This document shows, in pieces, positions 34,870 to 45,251 of a stretch of 64,000 bases of DNA; position 1 is the stretch's first letter; every line of letters begins with the position of its first letter. The notes beneath the pieces were generated by a model. The model saw only the letters and a program-made list of their open reading frames with translations, did no database searches and was not told the DNA's origin. The translations under genes were made by a program, and so were the position numbers. The stretch lies in contig QANY01002227.1 of NCBI GenBank assembly GCA_003255025.1, positions 1,351,501 to 1,415,500 of the forward strand, written 5' to 3'. The stretch comes from Datisca glomerata. Lineage: Eukaryota > Streptophyta > Magnoliopsida > Cucurbitales > Datiscaceae.

Positions 34870-35455
34870 ATTATCTGAAAAAGATATCATTTATTTTAGT
34901 GGCAAGTTTCTTCCACCACGGCTTCACTGTCGAATTAAAATACTACCGAGCTTTGGATTTTTATGTTCTACCGCTTCATTTCCCTTCTTTGCAAACAACA
35001 TTTCTCATTTTAAGTTTGATTACCAAACATGGTGGAGCGGTGATTGTTGAAGATCTGTCATCCCTTGATTGTGCAACAAAGAAATCTTAAATTTCATTAG
35101 GGATATAGACATAGAAAATTATCTTTATCATTCATTCCAATACTAACTTCTGAATAACGTTTATAAATTATTAAGATGAACAATCTAACATGAAAGTAAT
35201 ATGATAAACTATTTGAATGGTCGTTGTAGAAACTGGGAGCTCACAGCACCATTACCTGCGAAATTCATAGTCGGTGAATTAGATTTGGCGTATAATTTTC
35301 CAGGGGTGAAGGAATACATACACAATGGAGACTTCAAAAAAGACGTTCCATTATTGGAAGAAGCAGTAGTAATAGAACGGGCAGCTCATTTCATCAACCA
35401 ATAGAAGGAGGAGGAAATCAATGCTCGCATATATGACTTCATCAAGAAGTTTTAA
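34870..35455 (+). pseudogene. Soluble epoxide hydrolase pseudogene, rest of exon 2 and exon 3
   Basis: Sequence resumes in exon 2 exactly where it stopped at 20332 (ATTATCTGAAAAAGAT continues the L-S-E codons). Exon 2 ends near 34961, where the donor GT of the intact paralogue has become TT. Exon 3 is 35230-35455 and keeps FIVGELDLAYNFPGVKEYIH and AAHFINQ with the acid and base residues. It has lost about 24 bp near its start and has an in-frame TAG directly after HFINQ. The last codons read FIKKF-stop, the normal family end. With the defects in exon 1 this copy cannot make an enzyme. Confidence 0.92.
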
Positions 35456-35620
35456 TCTCAGAAGCTCATCAGCATCCAACCATATATCCTGCTAAGAATT
35501 GTTGCCCATTCTTACAAATCTCAGTTTCATTGATTTGTAAATTAAAATAATTTGTGGATGTTAATTGCAGATTGTGTTACAAACTTTGAACTACTTTTCC
35601 AGATTGGAATTGGATATTGT

Positions 35621-36695
35621 TGTAAAGCGTTTTTTCGGTATGGAGAACCCTCTATAATGATAAAGATCATAACTTAAAGAAAGAATGAGAGAATAAAGAC
35701 ACCATCATTTACGAGAAAAACCCTTGAAAGGAAGAAAAACACAGGAAGATTGTTGTTATTCACTGGTGTAAGGGATTTTACACACTTGTTGATAAGAGAA
35801 TAGAGGAAGGGCAGTGCTTTTAATTGGGGTTTGCTTAGGTCTTCCTTTTCTTTTTACATGAGCATGTACTTATAGGCATTACAATAATAAGAATAATAAA
35901 AATGGGATGATCACATCCCCTATGCTTTCTGCTGATGGGATTATTTTCAGGCGTGGGCTCATTTACTTTACTCATTTCTTTCAGCTGTTTTGTCATCAGC
36001 AACTGAATTAGTCATAGCCACTTAGTGGTTTCTTATGGTTCAGGCCAATCGATCACAATCACTTGACTGTTAGTCTGAACCTCCATTTCCATTCTGATGT
36101 TCTGTCATGTCTAGGAGGTAATGATTCTCTGTTCTCGAGATGTCAATTCCCGTTCTAGAAGCGATGATCTCCACTTCTTGAGATGTCGATTCCCGTTCTA
36201 AGAGTGATGGTCCCCTGTTCTGGAAGCGATAGTCCCCCTGTTCCATAAGCGATAGTCACCCATTTCAGAAGCGATAATCCCCCTGTTCCAGAAGCGATGG
36301 TCACTTGTTCCATAAGTGATAGTCACCCATTCTAGAAGCAATTGTCCCCATATTCTAGAAGCGATATAGTCACCCGTTCCACAAGCGATAGTCACCTTGT
36401 TCCAGAAGTGATAGTCCCCCCATTCCAAAAGCGATGGTCCCCTCATTCCATAAGCGATAGTCATCTGCTCAGAAGTGATAGTCACCCACTCAGAAGCGAT
36501 AGTCACCCTGTTCCAGAAGCGATAGTCACCCGTTCCACAAGCGATTGTCCCCCTTTCCAGAAAAGGTCTCCCGCTTCAGCATTCTTCCCCATTCTGAAGA
36601 GGTCTCCCGCTTCAGCATTCTTCTCCATTCTGTAGAGGCCTCCCGCTTCAGCGTTATTTCTGTACACGTGTCTTGGGTGATTTTTTACCTGTTCA
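35621..36695 (-). repeat. LTR of the LARD (3' LTR in element sense), 1075 bp
   Basis: It matches 40288-41280 end to end. The length difference comes mainly from the 22-bp minisatellite at about 36150-36560. Confidence 0.95.
36150..36560 (+). repeat. 22-bp minisatellite in the left LARD LTR (about 17 copies)
   Basis: The unit is close to GTTCCAGAAGCGATAGTCACCC, with GATGGTCCCC and GATAGTCCCC variants. It is more variable and longer than the matching block at 40905-41165. Confidence 0.92.
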
Positions 36696-36711
36696 TTCCC
36701 CCCATTACAGT
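36696..36711 (-). other. Polypurine tract of the LARD
   Basis: On the minus strand CTGTAATGGGGGGAA immediately precedes the LTR start. It fixes the element orientation as minus. Confidence 0.85.
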
Positions 36712-37639
36712 CAATAAGTTTTACTTATTGAGGTGTAATGGTTTGTCCTTTTTTATTCTATCGTTACGCTCCTCTATTCGCATTCACGAGCGATTGGCAT
36801 TTCTCGACTAACTTTTTTACCAGATCGATGTCGATGATGTTCGATTCCCTTCATTTGCTGTATTGTCTTTCCAATCTTTTAACTGCGGGCTTATTGATAG
36901 AGTTTTTCCCGTTTTCGTCATTATGACCTCATGGGGTAGGTTCTCTCATTTTCTTCAGTACGAGTTCAGTGATAGAGTTTCTCCCGTTTCTTTATTTTTC
37001 ATTTTTCTTCTCTCGTATGTTAAGATATATGACAATAATGTTGTACAAGAACAATAATAATTTATTGAAATGAATAAGGAGCGAGTATACTGTTCCATAA
37101 TCGCATCGCACGAGTTTGAGTTTGACCTTCCACATTTGTTGGTAGAGATTCTGCTGTTTCCATATTTTCTTTTTCCTTCTAGGAACGATGCCCGTAGACA
37201 CTCCCAATAATTTAGGCTCCTTCTGTGGAACCACGACCCCTTTTTGATTTCCTTCTGAGAGTAGAACTTATAAACTACCCCTTCCAAGGGGAGAGAGAGT
37301 TGACAGTTTGCACGTTATCGCGTTACACATTTTGATTGAGAGCTCCAAATTAAATTCTGTAAATTTCTCCAATAAGTAGACTTCTGCATCTTCCTGATGA
37401 TATAAAATTCACCGTATAGTTGCCTTCCAATAAATACAGTTTAATTTTCAAAGTTGATCATTTTGCATAATCTATTTTCCTGGCCAGTATTCATGAAAAT
37501 TGTCATAGCCCTTTTTTACTCATCTCTTCTTTTCTCAGCGTTTCTTTATTGAGCTGGCGGTCTTTCCACAACTTCTTTTATTTTCTATTAAGTTTTTTTC
37601 TCAACTTCTTTTCTTTTCTGTTCTGAAGACTTTCCCGTT

Positions 37640-37910
37640 GCCAAGCTAATTATATTCAAGTTCTTAGGACTTTCCCGTTCTCAGGACTTTCCTATTGCCA
37701 AGCTAATTATGTTCTCATTCTCAAGAATTTTCTGTTCGGGACTTTTCCCGTTCTCAAGACTTTTCCCGGTCTCAGGACTTTTTCGTTCTCAGGACTTTTC
37801 CTGTTGCCAATCTAATTTCGTTCCCATTCTCAGGACTTTCTTGTTGCCAAGCCAATTCCGTTCCTGTTCTCAGAACTTTCCCGTTCCCAGGACTTTTCCG
37901 TTCTGAAAAT
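37640..37910 (+). repeat. C/T-rich minisatellite in the LARD interior
   Basis: Roughly ten degenerate units of CTCAGGACTTTCCCGTT, some followed by GCCAAGCTAATT. Confidence 0.8.
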
Positions 37911-38019
37911 ATTTCTTTTTCCGTTCTAAAGACATTTCTTTTTTCTTCTGAGAACGACGTGCGTAGACACTCCCAAGGACTTAAACTCTTTCAGTGGAAC
38001 CATTGTACCATTTTGATTT

Positions 38020-38790
38020 CCTTCTAAAAGTAGGACTTTTGAATTGCCCCTCCAAAGACTTACGCCATTAGTTCCTTCTAAGAGTAGGACTTATGAATTG
38101 CTCCTCCCAAAGACTTACGCCCTTAGTTTCTTCTGATAGTAGGGCTATGAATTTCCCCTCCCAATGACTTACGCTCTTAATTCCTTCTGAGAGTAGGACT
38201 TATGAATTTTCCCTCCCAAGGACTTACGCCCCTAGTTTCTTCTGAGAGTAAGACTTATGAATTGCCCCTCTCAATGACTTATGCCCTTAGTTTCTTCTAA
38301 GAGTATGACTTATGAATTGCCCCTTCCAATGACTTATGCATTTAGTTCCTTCTTAGAGTAGGACTTATGAATTACCCATTCTAATGACTTACGTCCTTAG
38401 TTTCTTCTGAGAGTAGGACTTATGAACTGCCTCTCCCAAGGACTTACGCCCTTAGTTCCTTCTAAGAGTAGGACTTATGAATTGCCCATCCCAAAGACTT
38501 ACGCCATTAATTCCTTCTGAGAGTAGGGCTTATGAACTGCCTCTCCCAAGGACTTACGCCCTTAGTTCCTTTCGAGAGTAGGACTTATGAACTACCCCTC
38601 CTAAGGACTTACGCCCTCAGTTCCTTCTAAGAGTAGGACTTATGAACTGCCCCTCCAAATATCTTATGCCTTTAGTTCCTTATGAGAGTAGAACTTTGAA
38701 TTAACCTTCCCAAGGACTTACGCTCTTAGTTCCTTATGAGAGTAGAACTTATAAATTACCTCTCCCAAAGACTTACGCCCTTAGTTTCAT
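38020..38790 (-). repeat. 55-bp minisatellite in the LARD (14 copies)
   Basis: Fourteen head-to-tail units, each with GAGAGTAGGACTTATGAATT and GACTTACGCCCTTAG cores. This is the complement of the unit at 9864-10790 in the Tat element. One degenerate unit also lies near 37240-37285. Confidence 0.95.
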
Positions 38791-39739
38791 TGTCAAAGAA
38801 GAGAGAGAGTTGACAGCTTGCACATTACAAGTTTTGATTGAGAGATCCAAATTGAATTCCGTATATTTCTTCAATAAGTAGACTTCTGCATCTTCTTGAT
38901 GGTATAAGATTCGTCATATAGTTGGTTTCCAATAAATACAGTTTAATTTCTGAAGTTGATCGTTCTGCATAATTTGCCTTCCTAAGTAGTCCTCATGAAC
39001 ATTGTCATAGCCCCCTCCTTTTTTTGGGAGCTCCGAATCAACTTCATCAAAATTCTTCAAGAAGTAGATATCTATGTTTTTATATGGAGCTCAACTTGAA
39101 GTCCGTAAATTTATTCATGAAGCACACTCTCATATCCTTATGATTATGTGACACGTCATGTAATTTTGCTTCCAGCTTTTTTTCATTTTATTTTCCAATT
39201 TTATACCCGTTGTCACTTCCATTGTTAAGACATTTTTGTTCACATCATCACGATGTCTTTGTTTTTGTACTCAGGATGTCACCGTTCACGTTATTTGTTC
39301 ATCTTTTATTTTCATGAACTCATAAATTCCTTTTGAATGACTGAATTTGCTTAAATCATAGTTTTCCCTTTTTTGGTCTTCCCGTTCTAAAATATTTGAA
39401 CGCAGTCTCCTTGGTTTTCTCGTTCTGAAATGTTTGAGTGACAGCTTTCTTGCTTTCCCTTCCTAAGAGGTTTGAATGTGATACTCTTTGCTTAGCTTTT
39501 TACTCTAAAGTTTTTGCCTTGAAATTCCTTCCGAAGTCTTTTTTCTTTTCTAACGAAATTCTTTTCTAAAATCCTTTCAGGTTTCTATTCTAAAATTCTA
39601 ACACTCTAACTTTTTCTTTTCTGAAGAGCTGGAGCTTCTCTGATCTGAACTTAAACTTTTCCGTTATGAAGCTCTAACTTCGCTTTCTGAAGCTCTAACT
39701 TCTACTTTTTTGAAGCCTTTTTTTTTCATTTTATGAGCT

Positions 39740-39970
39740 TTCTAAGCTCTTCTGATATGAGTTTATGAGCTCTTCTGAACTTTCTGAGCTCTTTTGAGTT
39801 TTTTTATCTAAACGTTATAGGCTCTTCTGGTCTGAGCGTTTTTGAACTTTCTGAGCTTTTCTGATCTAAGTTTTATGAGTTCTTCTTATCTGAGCTTTTT
39901 TGAACTTTCTAAGCTCTTCTGAGCTTTTCTGATCTAAGCTTTATGAGCTCTTCTGGTCTGAGTTTTCTTT
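39740..39970 (+). repeat. GAGCTCTTCTGA-type minisatellite in the LARD
   Basis: Degenerate repeats combine GAGCTCTTCTGATCTGAG, TTTATGAGCTCTTCTGG and TTTTGAACTTTCTGAG. Confidence 0.8.
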
Positions 39971-40267
39971 TCTTATCTGCTCTGATATTTTTTAACTCAT
40001 CCTTCCTTTGAATGGATTTCTTTTCTAATCTCCTTCCTCTCTTTTTTTTTATTTTTTTAGAAGTTGATAATGATGTAAAAGAAATAAGCCAATCAAATAT
40101 GCAAGGAATGAGTTTACCATTTTCTGTTTCGTTTCCAGTTTTGTACTTGTTGTCGTTCCCATCTCTGCTTCCAACCAGTTGTCGTTTATGTTCTCGCTTT
40201 CCTTGTTGATGGGGCATTTGATTTGGTATTTGACATTTTGGGAGGGATTTTTTGAGTTTTTCTCTCG

Positions 40268-40287
40268 CTCTCAATGAAAGCACCAAA
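40268..40287 (-). other. Primer-binding-site-like motif of the LARD
   Basis: On the minus strand TTTGGTGCTTTCATTGAGAG follows the 5' LTR directly. The Tat element has the same motif with one or two changes at 4341-4358. Confidence 0.65.
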
Positions 40288-41280
40288 TGTAAAGGATTTT
40301 TTCAGTATAGAGAACCCTCAACGAACAAATGATAAAGATCATAATTTAAAGAAAAAATGAGAAAATAAAGACACCATCATTTACGTGGAAAACCCTTAAA
40401 GGGAAAAAAATCACGAGAAGATCGTTGTTATTCACTGATGTAAAGAATTTTACACACTTGTTGATGAGAGAAAAGAAGAAGGGCAGTGTTTTTAGTTGAG
40501 GTTTGCTTAGATCCTCTTTTTCTTTTTACATGAGCATGTACTTATAGGCATTACGATAATAAAAATAATAAAAAGGGGATGATCACATCTTCTATGCTTT
40601 CGGCTGATGGGATTATTTTCAAGCGTGTACTCATTTACTCTGCTCATTCCTTTCAGCTGTTTTGTCCTCAGCAACTCAATCAGTCATAGCCACTTGGTGG
40701 TTCCCTATGGCTCGGGCCAATCAATCACAACCACTTGACTGTCAGTCTGAACCCTCATTTTCTTTCTGATATTTTATCATGTAAAAGAGGTAATGATTCC
40801 CCATTCTCGAGCTGTCGATTCTCATTCTGGAAACAATGATCTCCCGTTCTTGAGATGTCAATTCACGTTCTGTTGTTCTTTCCCGTTCTGGGAGGGATGG
40901 TCCTCTGTTCTGGAAGCGATAGTCCCCCCGTTCCAGAAGCGATTGCCACCCGTTCCAGAAGCGATAATCCCCTCGTTCCAGAAGCGATAGTCACCCGTTC
41001 CAGAAGCTATAGTCACCCGTTCCAGAAGCTATAGTCACCCGTTCCAGAAGCGATAGTCCCCCCGTTACGGAATCGATAGTCACATGCTCCAAAAGCGATA
41101 GTTACCCCGTTTCAAAAATGATAGTCACCCGCTCCACAAGCGATTGTCTCCCGTTCCAGAAGCGATAGTTCTCCGTTCCAGAAGAGGTCTCCCGCTTCAG
41201 TATTCTTCCTCATTCTGAAGAGATCTCCCGTTTCAACGTTCTTTCTGTACACTTGTCTTTGATGGTTTTTTACCTGTTCA
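40288..41280 (-). repeat. LTR of the LARD (5' LTR in element sense), 993 bp
   Basis: It pairs with 35621-36695. The 22-bp minisatellite has about 11 copies here (40905-41165). Confidence 0.95.
40905..41165 (+). repeat. 22-bp minisatellite in the right LARD LTR (about 11 copies)
   Basis: Units of GTTCCAGAAGCGATAGTCACCC, including two identical neighbours with GAAGCTATAG near 41000-41040, a sign of recent local duplication. Confidence 0.92.
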
Positions 41281-42419
41281 ATTGTGTTTGTATAAGGTGC
41301 TGCAACATACAAATTAACATTGCTAAGAAAGCTACGAGTGTCTACAGAGGCAATATTTTGTCCGTTACTAAAAATTGCATTGAAATATCCGAATTTTCAT
41401 TTTCTTCTTCATTTTTTCTTCCGGTTTCCTTTCATTTTTTATTCCCTAAACCTCTAACGATTTGTTATCTTGACATTCACGCGAAAGAGGGAAAGGTGAA
41501 ATTTAATTAAATAAGATATAATTAGTTTATTAACATTTCTTCTCTCCTATTTAAATTTTAATATTAATTGCAACATTCTCAAAGTTTTTCGCTTGAGAAT
41601 TAGCTGTGTTGAAGTCCCTCGTGACCGACCATCATCTCTAGATGCGTTTTTAGACATTGTCTTAGCTGCGTCCATATACTAATTTTCATTAAACCTTATT
41701 ACAACTCCGTCCACGACCATGCTAAACTGGTTCAAACCTGTTTAGAGGTAGCCGATCTCAGATATATGTAACATAAATGAGATATATCATATTGAATCAT
41801 TATTTTTGCAACACAAATTGAGTACTTAAGATGGCATATTTTACTTATATTGCATGCACATTATTTTAAAATATCGAGATATAGTAATAGTTAGAGCTGT
41901 ATTTGGCAACAAGTTTCTTATTTACCAAATGAAATTGGTTGATTAATTGAGAAAGAGTTAAGGATCGTAACGGAAAGGTGTAAACATCCCTGATGTAAAC
42001 TTGTTCTATTTCTAATGAAATCTTGAGGAATTGTTTGAAAAATGTACTTCATTTTACTCATATGTAACCAAAATGATGACAACCAACAAATATAACATAG
42101 ATGCATTGCCATTGCCAAAAAAAACATAGATGAGGACAATGAAACAAGTTCTTCGTAAACTGTGAGAATACTCTCTCATCTTATGCGATTGGTCTATCAA
42201 TATGAGGATAATTATAGGATACCAGGCCGGTTATAAGATAAACTCCGTGTGCTACTTATATATGTCAGGAACTACGTAATGATCTTAACCTTTTTTTCGT
42301 TTAGTCCAACCTATGAAACGACGAAACAATACCGACTCTGTTTTTAATTTTAGCTCCTTGACCAACAAAGCCTACAAAATAGTGAACATCAAACCACACA
42401 CACACAGAGAGATCAAAGG
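41281..42419 (+). other. Intergenic region upstream of the intact epoxide hydrolase
   Basis: No coding sequence. It contains the second copy of the LARD target (ATTGT) and the promoter of the downstream gene. Confidence 0.6.
42256..42265 (+). promoter_or_regulatory. Candidate TATA box of the epoxide hydrolase gene
   Basis: TTATATATG lies about 155 bp before the ATG. The distance is reasonable for a plant leader, but nothing else supports it. Confidence 0.3.
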
Positions 42420-44103
42420 ATGGAGAAGATTGAGCATCTAACCATATCCACCAATGGCATAAATATGCACGTTGCTTCAATCGGCAAGGGCCCAGTTGTT
42501 CTCTTCCTCCATGGATTCCCTGAACTCTGGTACTCCTGGCGCCACCAGCTCCTCCACCTCTCCTCCTTGGGCTACCGAGCCATCGCCCCTGATCTCCGAG
42601 GCTACGGTGACACTGACGCCCCACCTTCTCCTTCCTCCTACACTGCCTTCCACATCGTTGGTGACCTTGTTGGGCTTCTTGATATTCTGGGCATCGAGCA
42701 GGTTTTCTTGGTCGGCCATGATTGGGGAGCGGCCATGGCCTGGTATTTTTGCTTGTTCAGGCCTGATAGGATTAAGGCTTTGGTCAACTTAAGTGTTCAA
42801 TTCATGCACCGGCACCCAACCATTAATTTCGTCGATGGCTCCAAGGCCTTGCTTGGTGATGATTTCTATATATGTCGATTTCAGGTGAAGTGAATTTTAA
42901 TACTTTTGTCGAAATTTTTACTTTTGTTTTATTAATTTTTTAACGTGATTGGACCATTGGATTTGGATTTTGGATACAAAAGAAGAATAAATGGATATAA
43001 CCTTTTGGAGTAATAAGTGATCGAACTTAAATGCAACATTTAATTGTCTGTATTACAGTTCCTTAATGGCTTTTTAGCATCTAGCCAGCAATGTTTCTAT
43101 TGAATGTAGAACTATGACCACTTTACTAAACTCTTTTACTAAGCCATTGATATTTGGACAATTAATAATCCCATCTAAAATGGCATGGAACTTGTTGTAT
43201 ACCTCTAAACTAGCTTAGGATTGTTACTTTTTTTTACTGTAGGAACCAGGAGTGGCTGAAGAAGATTTCGGTTCCGTTGATACGGCGATTATGTTGAAGA
43301 AATTTTTGACGATTCGAGATCCTCGTCCACCATGCATACCCAAAGACGTCGGATTTAGAGCACTAAAAACACCGGATACCTTGCCGTCGTGGTTGTCGGA
43401 GGAAGATATTGACTACTTCGCTAGCAAATTCAGAAAGACAGGTTTTACTGGAGGACTAAACTATTATCGAGCTTTAAACCTGTATGTTGAACACTCCTTT
43501 TGCTCCTTAATTGAAATGCATAATATCATTCTTATCTTTTAAGGCAGCAAATTATTTCATAACATTCATTGGTTATGAGTCTGATGATTTAGCTTATCAA
43601 GAACCAAGATGTAGGTTTTGTTCGGATCATAGAAAATATGAAGCAAAAGAAAATGAAACGAAAAGCTGTGGGTTGAAAATACACAAGACATGCCCATAAC
43701 TCCAAACCATGAAAGTACAAATCAGTTTTTATTTAGCCAAGCCAAACCTTGGAATACAATCTTCTATAATTTCGCTTTCTCTCTTCTGATTTTCTAGGTC
43801 CAAACAGAACCTAAGAAACAAAGTTCTACTTTTTCTTTTTTGTTTTGTGGTGACAGAAACTGGGAGCTAACAGCAGCATGGACAGGGGCACAAATTAAAG
43901 TTCCGGTGAAGTTTATTGTGGGAGAACTAGACCTGACCTATCATTTTCCAGGCGTGAAGGATTATATACAAAATGGTAACTTCAAGAGAGACGTACAGTT
44001 TTTGGAAGAAGTTGTCATAATGGAAGGAGCAGCTCACTTTATCAACCAAGAAAAGGCTGAAGAAATCAGTGCCCACATCTATGATTTCATCAAGAAGTAT
44101 TAG
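42420..44103 (+). CDS. Soluble epoxide hydrolase, three exons, intact
   Basis: Exons are 42420-42884, 43243-43481 and 43857-44103, joined by GTGAAG..TGTAG and GTATGT..GACAG introns. They total 951 bp and 316 residues, the usual size of plant soluble epoxide hydrolases. The alpha/beta hydrolase motifs are complete: HGFPELW (31-37, oxyanion hole), GHDWGA with the nucleophile D101, a lid with NYYRALNL supplying a tyrosine, GELDLTYH with the acid, and EGAAHFINQEK with the base histidine. The enzyme opens epoxides, such as those of fatty acids, to diols in the cytosol; plant members act in cutin precursor and defence lipid metabolism. It ends KKY-stop with no targeting signal. It is the paralogue of the disrupted copy at 19639-35455. 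Start: first ATG after a CACACA leader, giving the standard MEKIEH-type N-terminus. Confidence 0.95.
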
Positions 44104-45251
44104 TCTCTCATTTGAAGACATTTTGGTATCAAAGTTTCTGTGTTATTGATGTTGTCTTTCATCAAATGTCTCTATTGGCATGACATGAGGTTGAATAATA
44201 ATCACATGCCTTGTAAGTCTTCTTTTCTATCAATGTTTGAGGGTTTTCTATCCTGTGTTTAGCTGATTGGTGTTGCCTTTTCTTTCTTTTCCTTTTCCTT
44301 CTACTTAGGTGTATTATTAACAACCAATAATAACCTTGTACGGTTCAGTCTACATATTGCTGTATTTTGGTTTGATACCTTAACCAAGGCTTGAAGTCTT
44401 GGCCCACGTTGTTATTCCTTCAGTGGTATCCAATATTTTTACGTAAAAAATGTTAAATTCAACACTCGCTCATAAAATAAGAAAAATTGGACATCCATGC
44501 CGTATTTCTGTTTTTTTTTTCAATGCTAAAAGTCGACTTAGACATTTTGGAACATGATTATTAGTTGAGGTGGTCTTTAATTGTGCAACTCTAATAGTCA
44601 ATTTGAAGGACCAATTTCAGCTATTTTGAAAGTTCAAAGAATATTGTTGCTCATTTGAAAGTTTTTGGGTATAAATTGTCAATGTCCCAAAATAAATGGG
44701 TGTAAATTGAATTTAACAAAGAAAATCAAGCAATTGTGGTTTCTTCAAATTGGCTTGGCCACAACTGAGATTGGTCCAAGTATATAAGCCCTTCAAAGTT
44801 TTACCTAGGAAATGAATTTCAAGTTACTCACATCTGCAAGCCCTTCATAGTTTTACGTTTTCTTCCAGAAAATGAATACAAGTTAATTGCTATCAAAAGC
44901 ATAGAAACATGATATGAATAGCCATATCAATCAAGGGAACAGTCAGTCTGCATCAACCAAAACAACAAAATTTTACTTGCTAAATAAAATTTAGAAGACA
45001 GCCCAAATTACACCCTCAACAAGTTTACTCAGTTGTCATCAAATTATGCCTCAATGTATCAAGTAACACTAATGATGATTCCGATTCGGACACATGGAAC
45101 CAAGGTAAAAAGAAAAAAAACTATTCCATTTTAAAATAAAAGTAACCTTGCTTAGAGCAAAAAGGAAACCGGAAACTAGAGAACAGAACACAAAACAGGT
45201 GAAGCCCCTGCATAGAGAAGGTACACTTATTTGCGGGGGAACGGTTTCAAC
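44104..45251. other. Intergenic region with the 3' ends of two convergent genes
   Basis: 3' untranslated regions of the epoxide hydrolase (plus) and eL18 (minus) meet here. No other gene is recognised. Confidence 0.6.

Larger units (their letters stand above)
36712..40267 (-). other. LARD interior: noncoding, duplicated and minisatellite-rich
   Basis: No retroelement protein can be read in any frame. A segment of about 350 bp is present twice (about 37168-37515 and 37939-39016). Each copy holds a GATTTCCTTCTGAGAGTAG start and a GAGAGAGAGTTGACAG...CATAGCC end. In the second copy the middle has expanded into the 55-bp array. A C/T-rich block with CTCAGGACTTTCCCGTT units lies at about 37640-37910, and a GAGCTCTTCTGATCTGAG-like block at about 39740-39970. 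Confidence 0.85.
35621..41280 (-). mobile_element. Non-autonomous LTR element (LARD) related to the Tat type
   Basis: 5660 bp, bounded by a perfect 5-bp target duplication ATTGT (35616-35620 and 41281-41285). LTRs at 35621-36695 and 40288-41280 start TGTAAA and end TGTTCA. The minus orientation is set by a primer-like GGTGCTTTCATTGAGAGC inside the right LTR and a purine tract CTGTAATGGGGGGAA inside the left LTR. The 3.6-kb interior has no gag or pol at all and is filled with minisatellites. It shares the primer-site motif and the 55-bp minisatellite with the Tat element at 3943-17591, in the same element-relative orientation. Confidence 0.93.

Noticed and set aside
36342..36635. Regular repeats with near-constant spacing, similar in look to a CRISPR array
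   Set aside because: Head-to-tail 22-bp minisatellite in a plant LTR without unique spacers.
39909..40286. Basic 125-codon frame on minus next to the LARD LTR
   Set aside because: It has no ATG at its start (the first codon is TTG within the primer-site motif) and consists of translated minisatellite.
42301..42792. Several long frames overlapping the first exon of the epoxide hydrolase
   Set aside because: The exon has the correct frame with all catalytic motifs; the others are shadows of GC-richer coding sequence.
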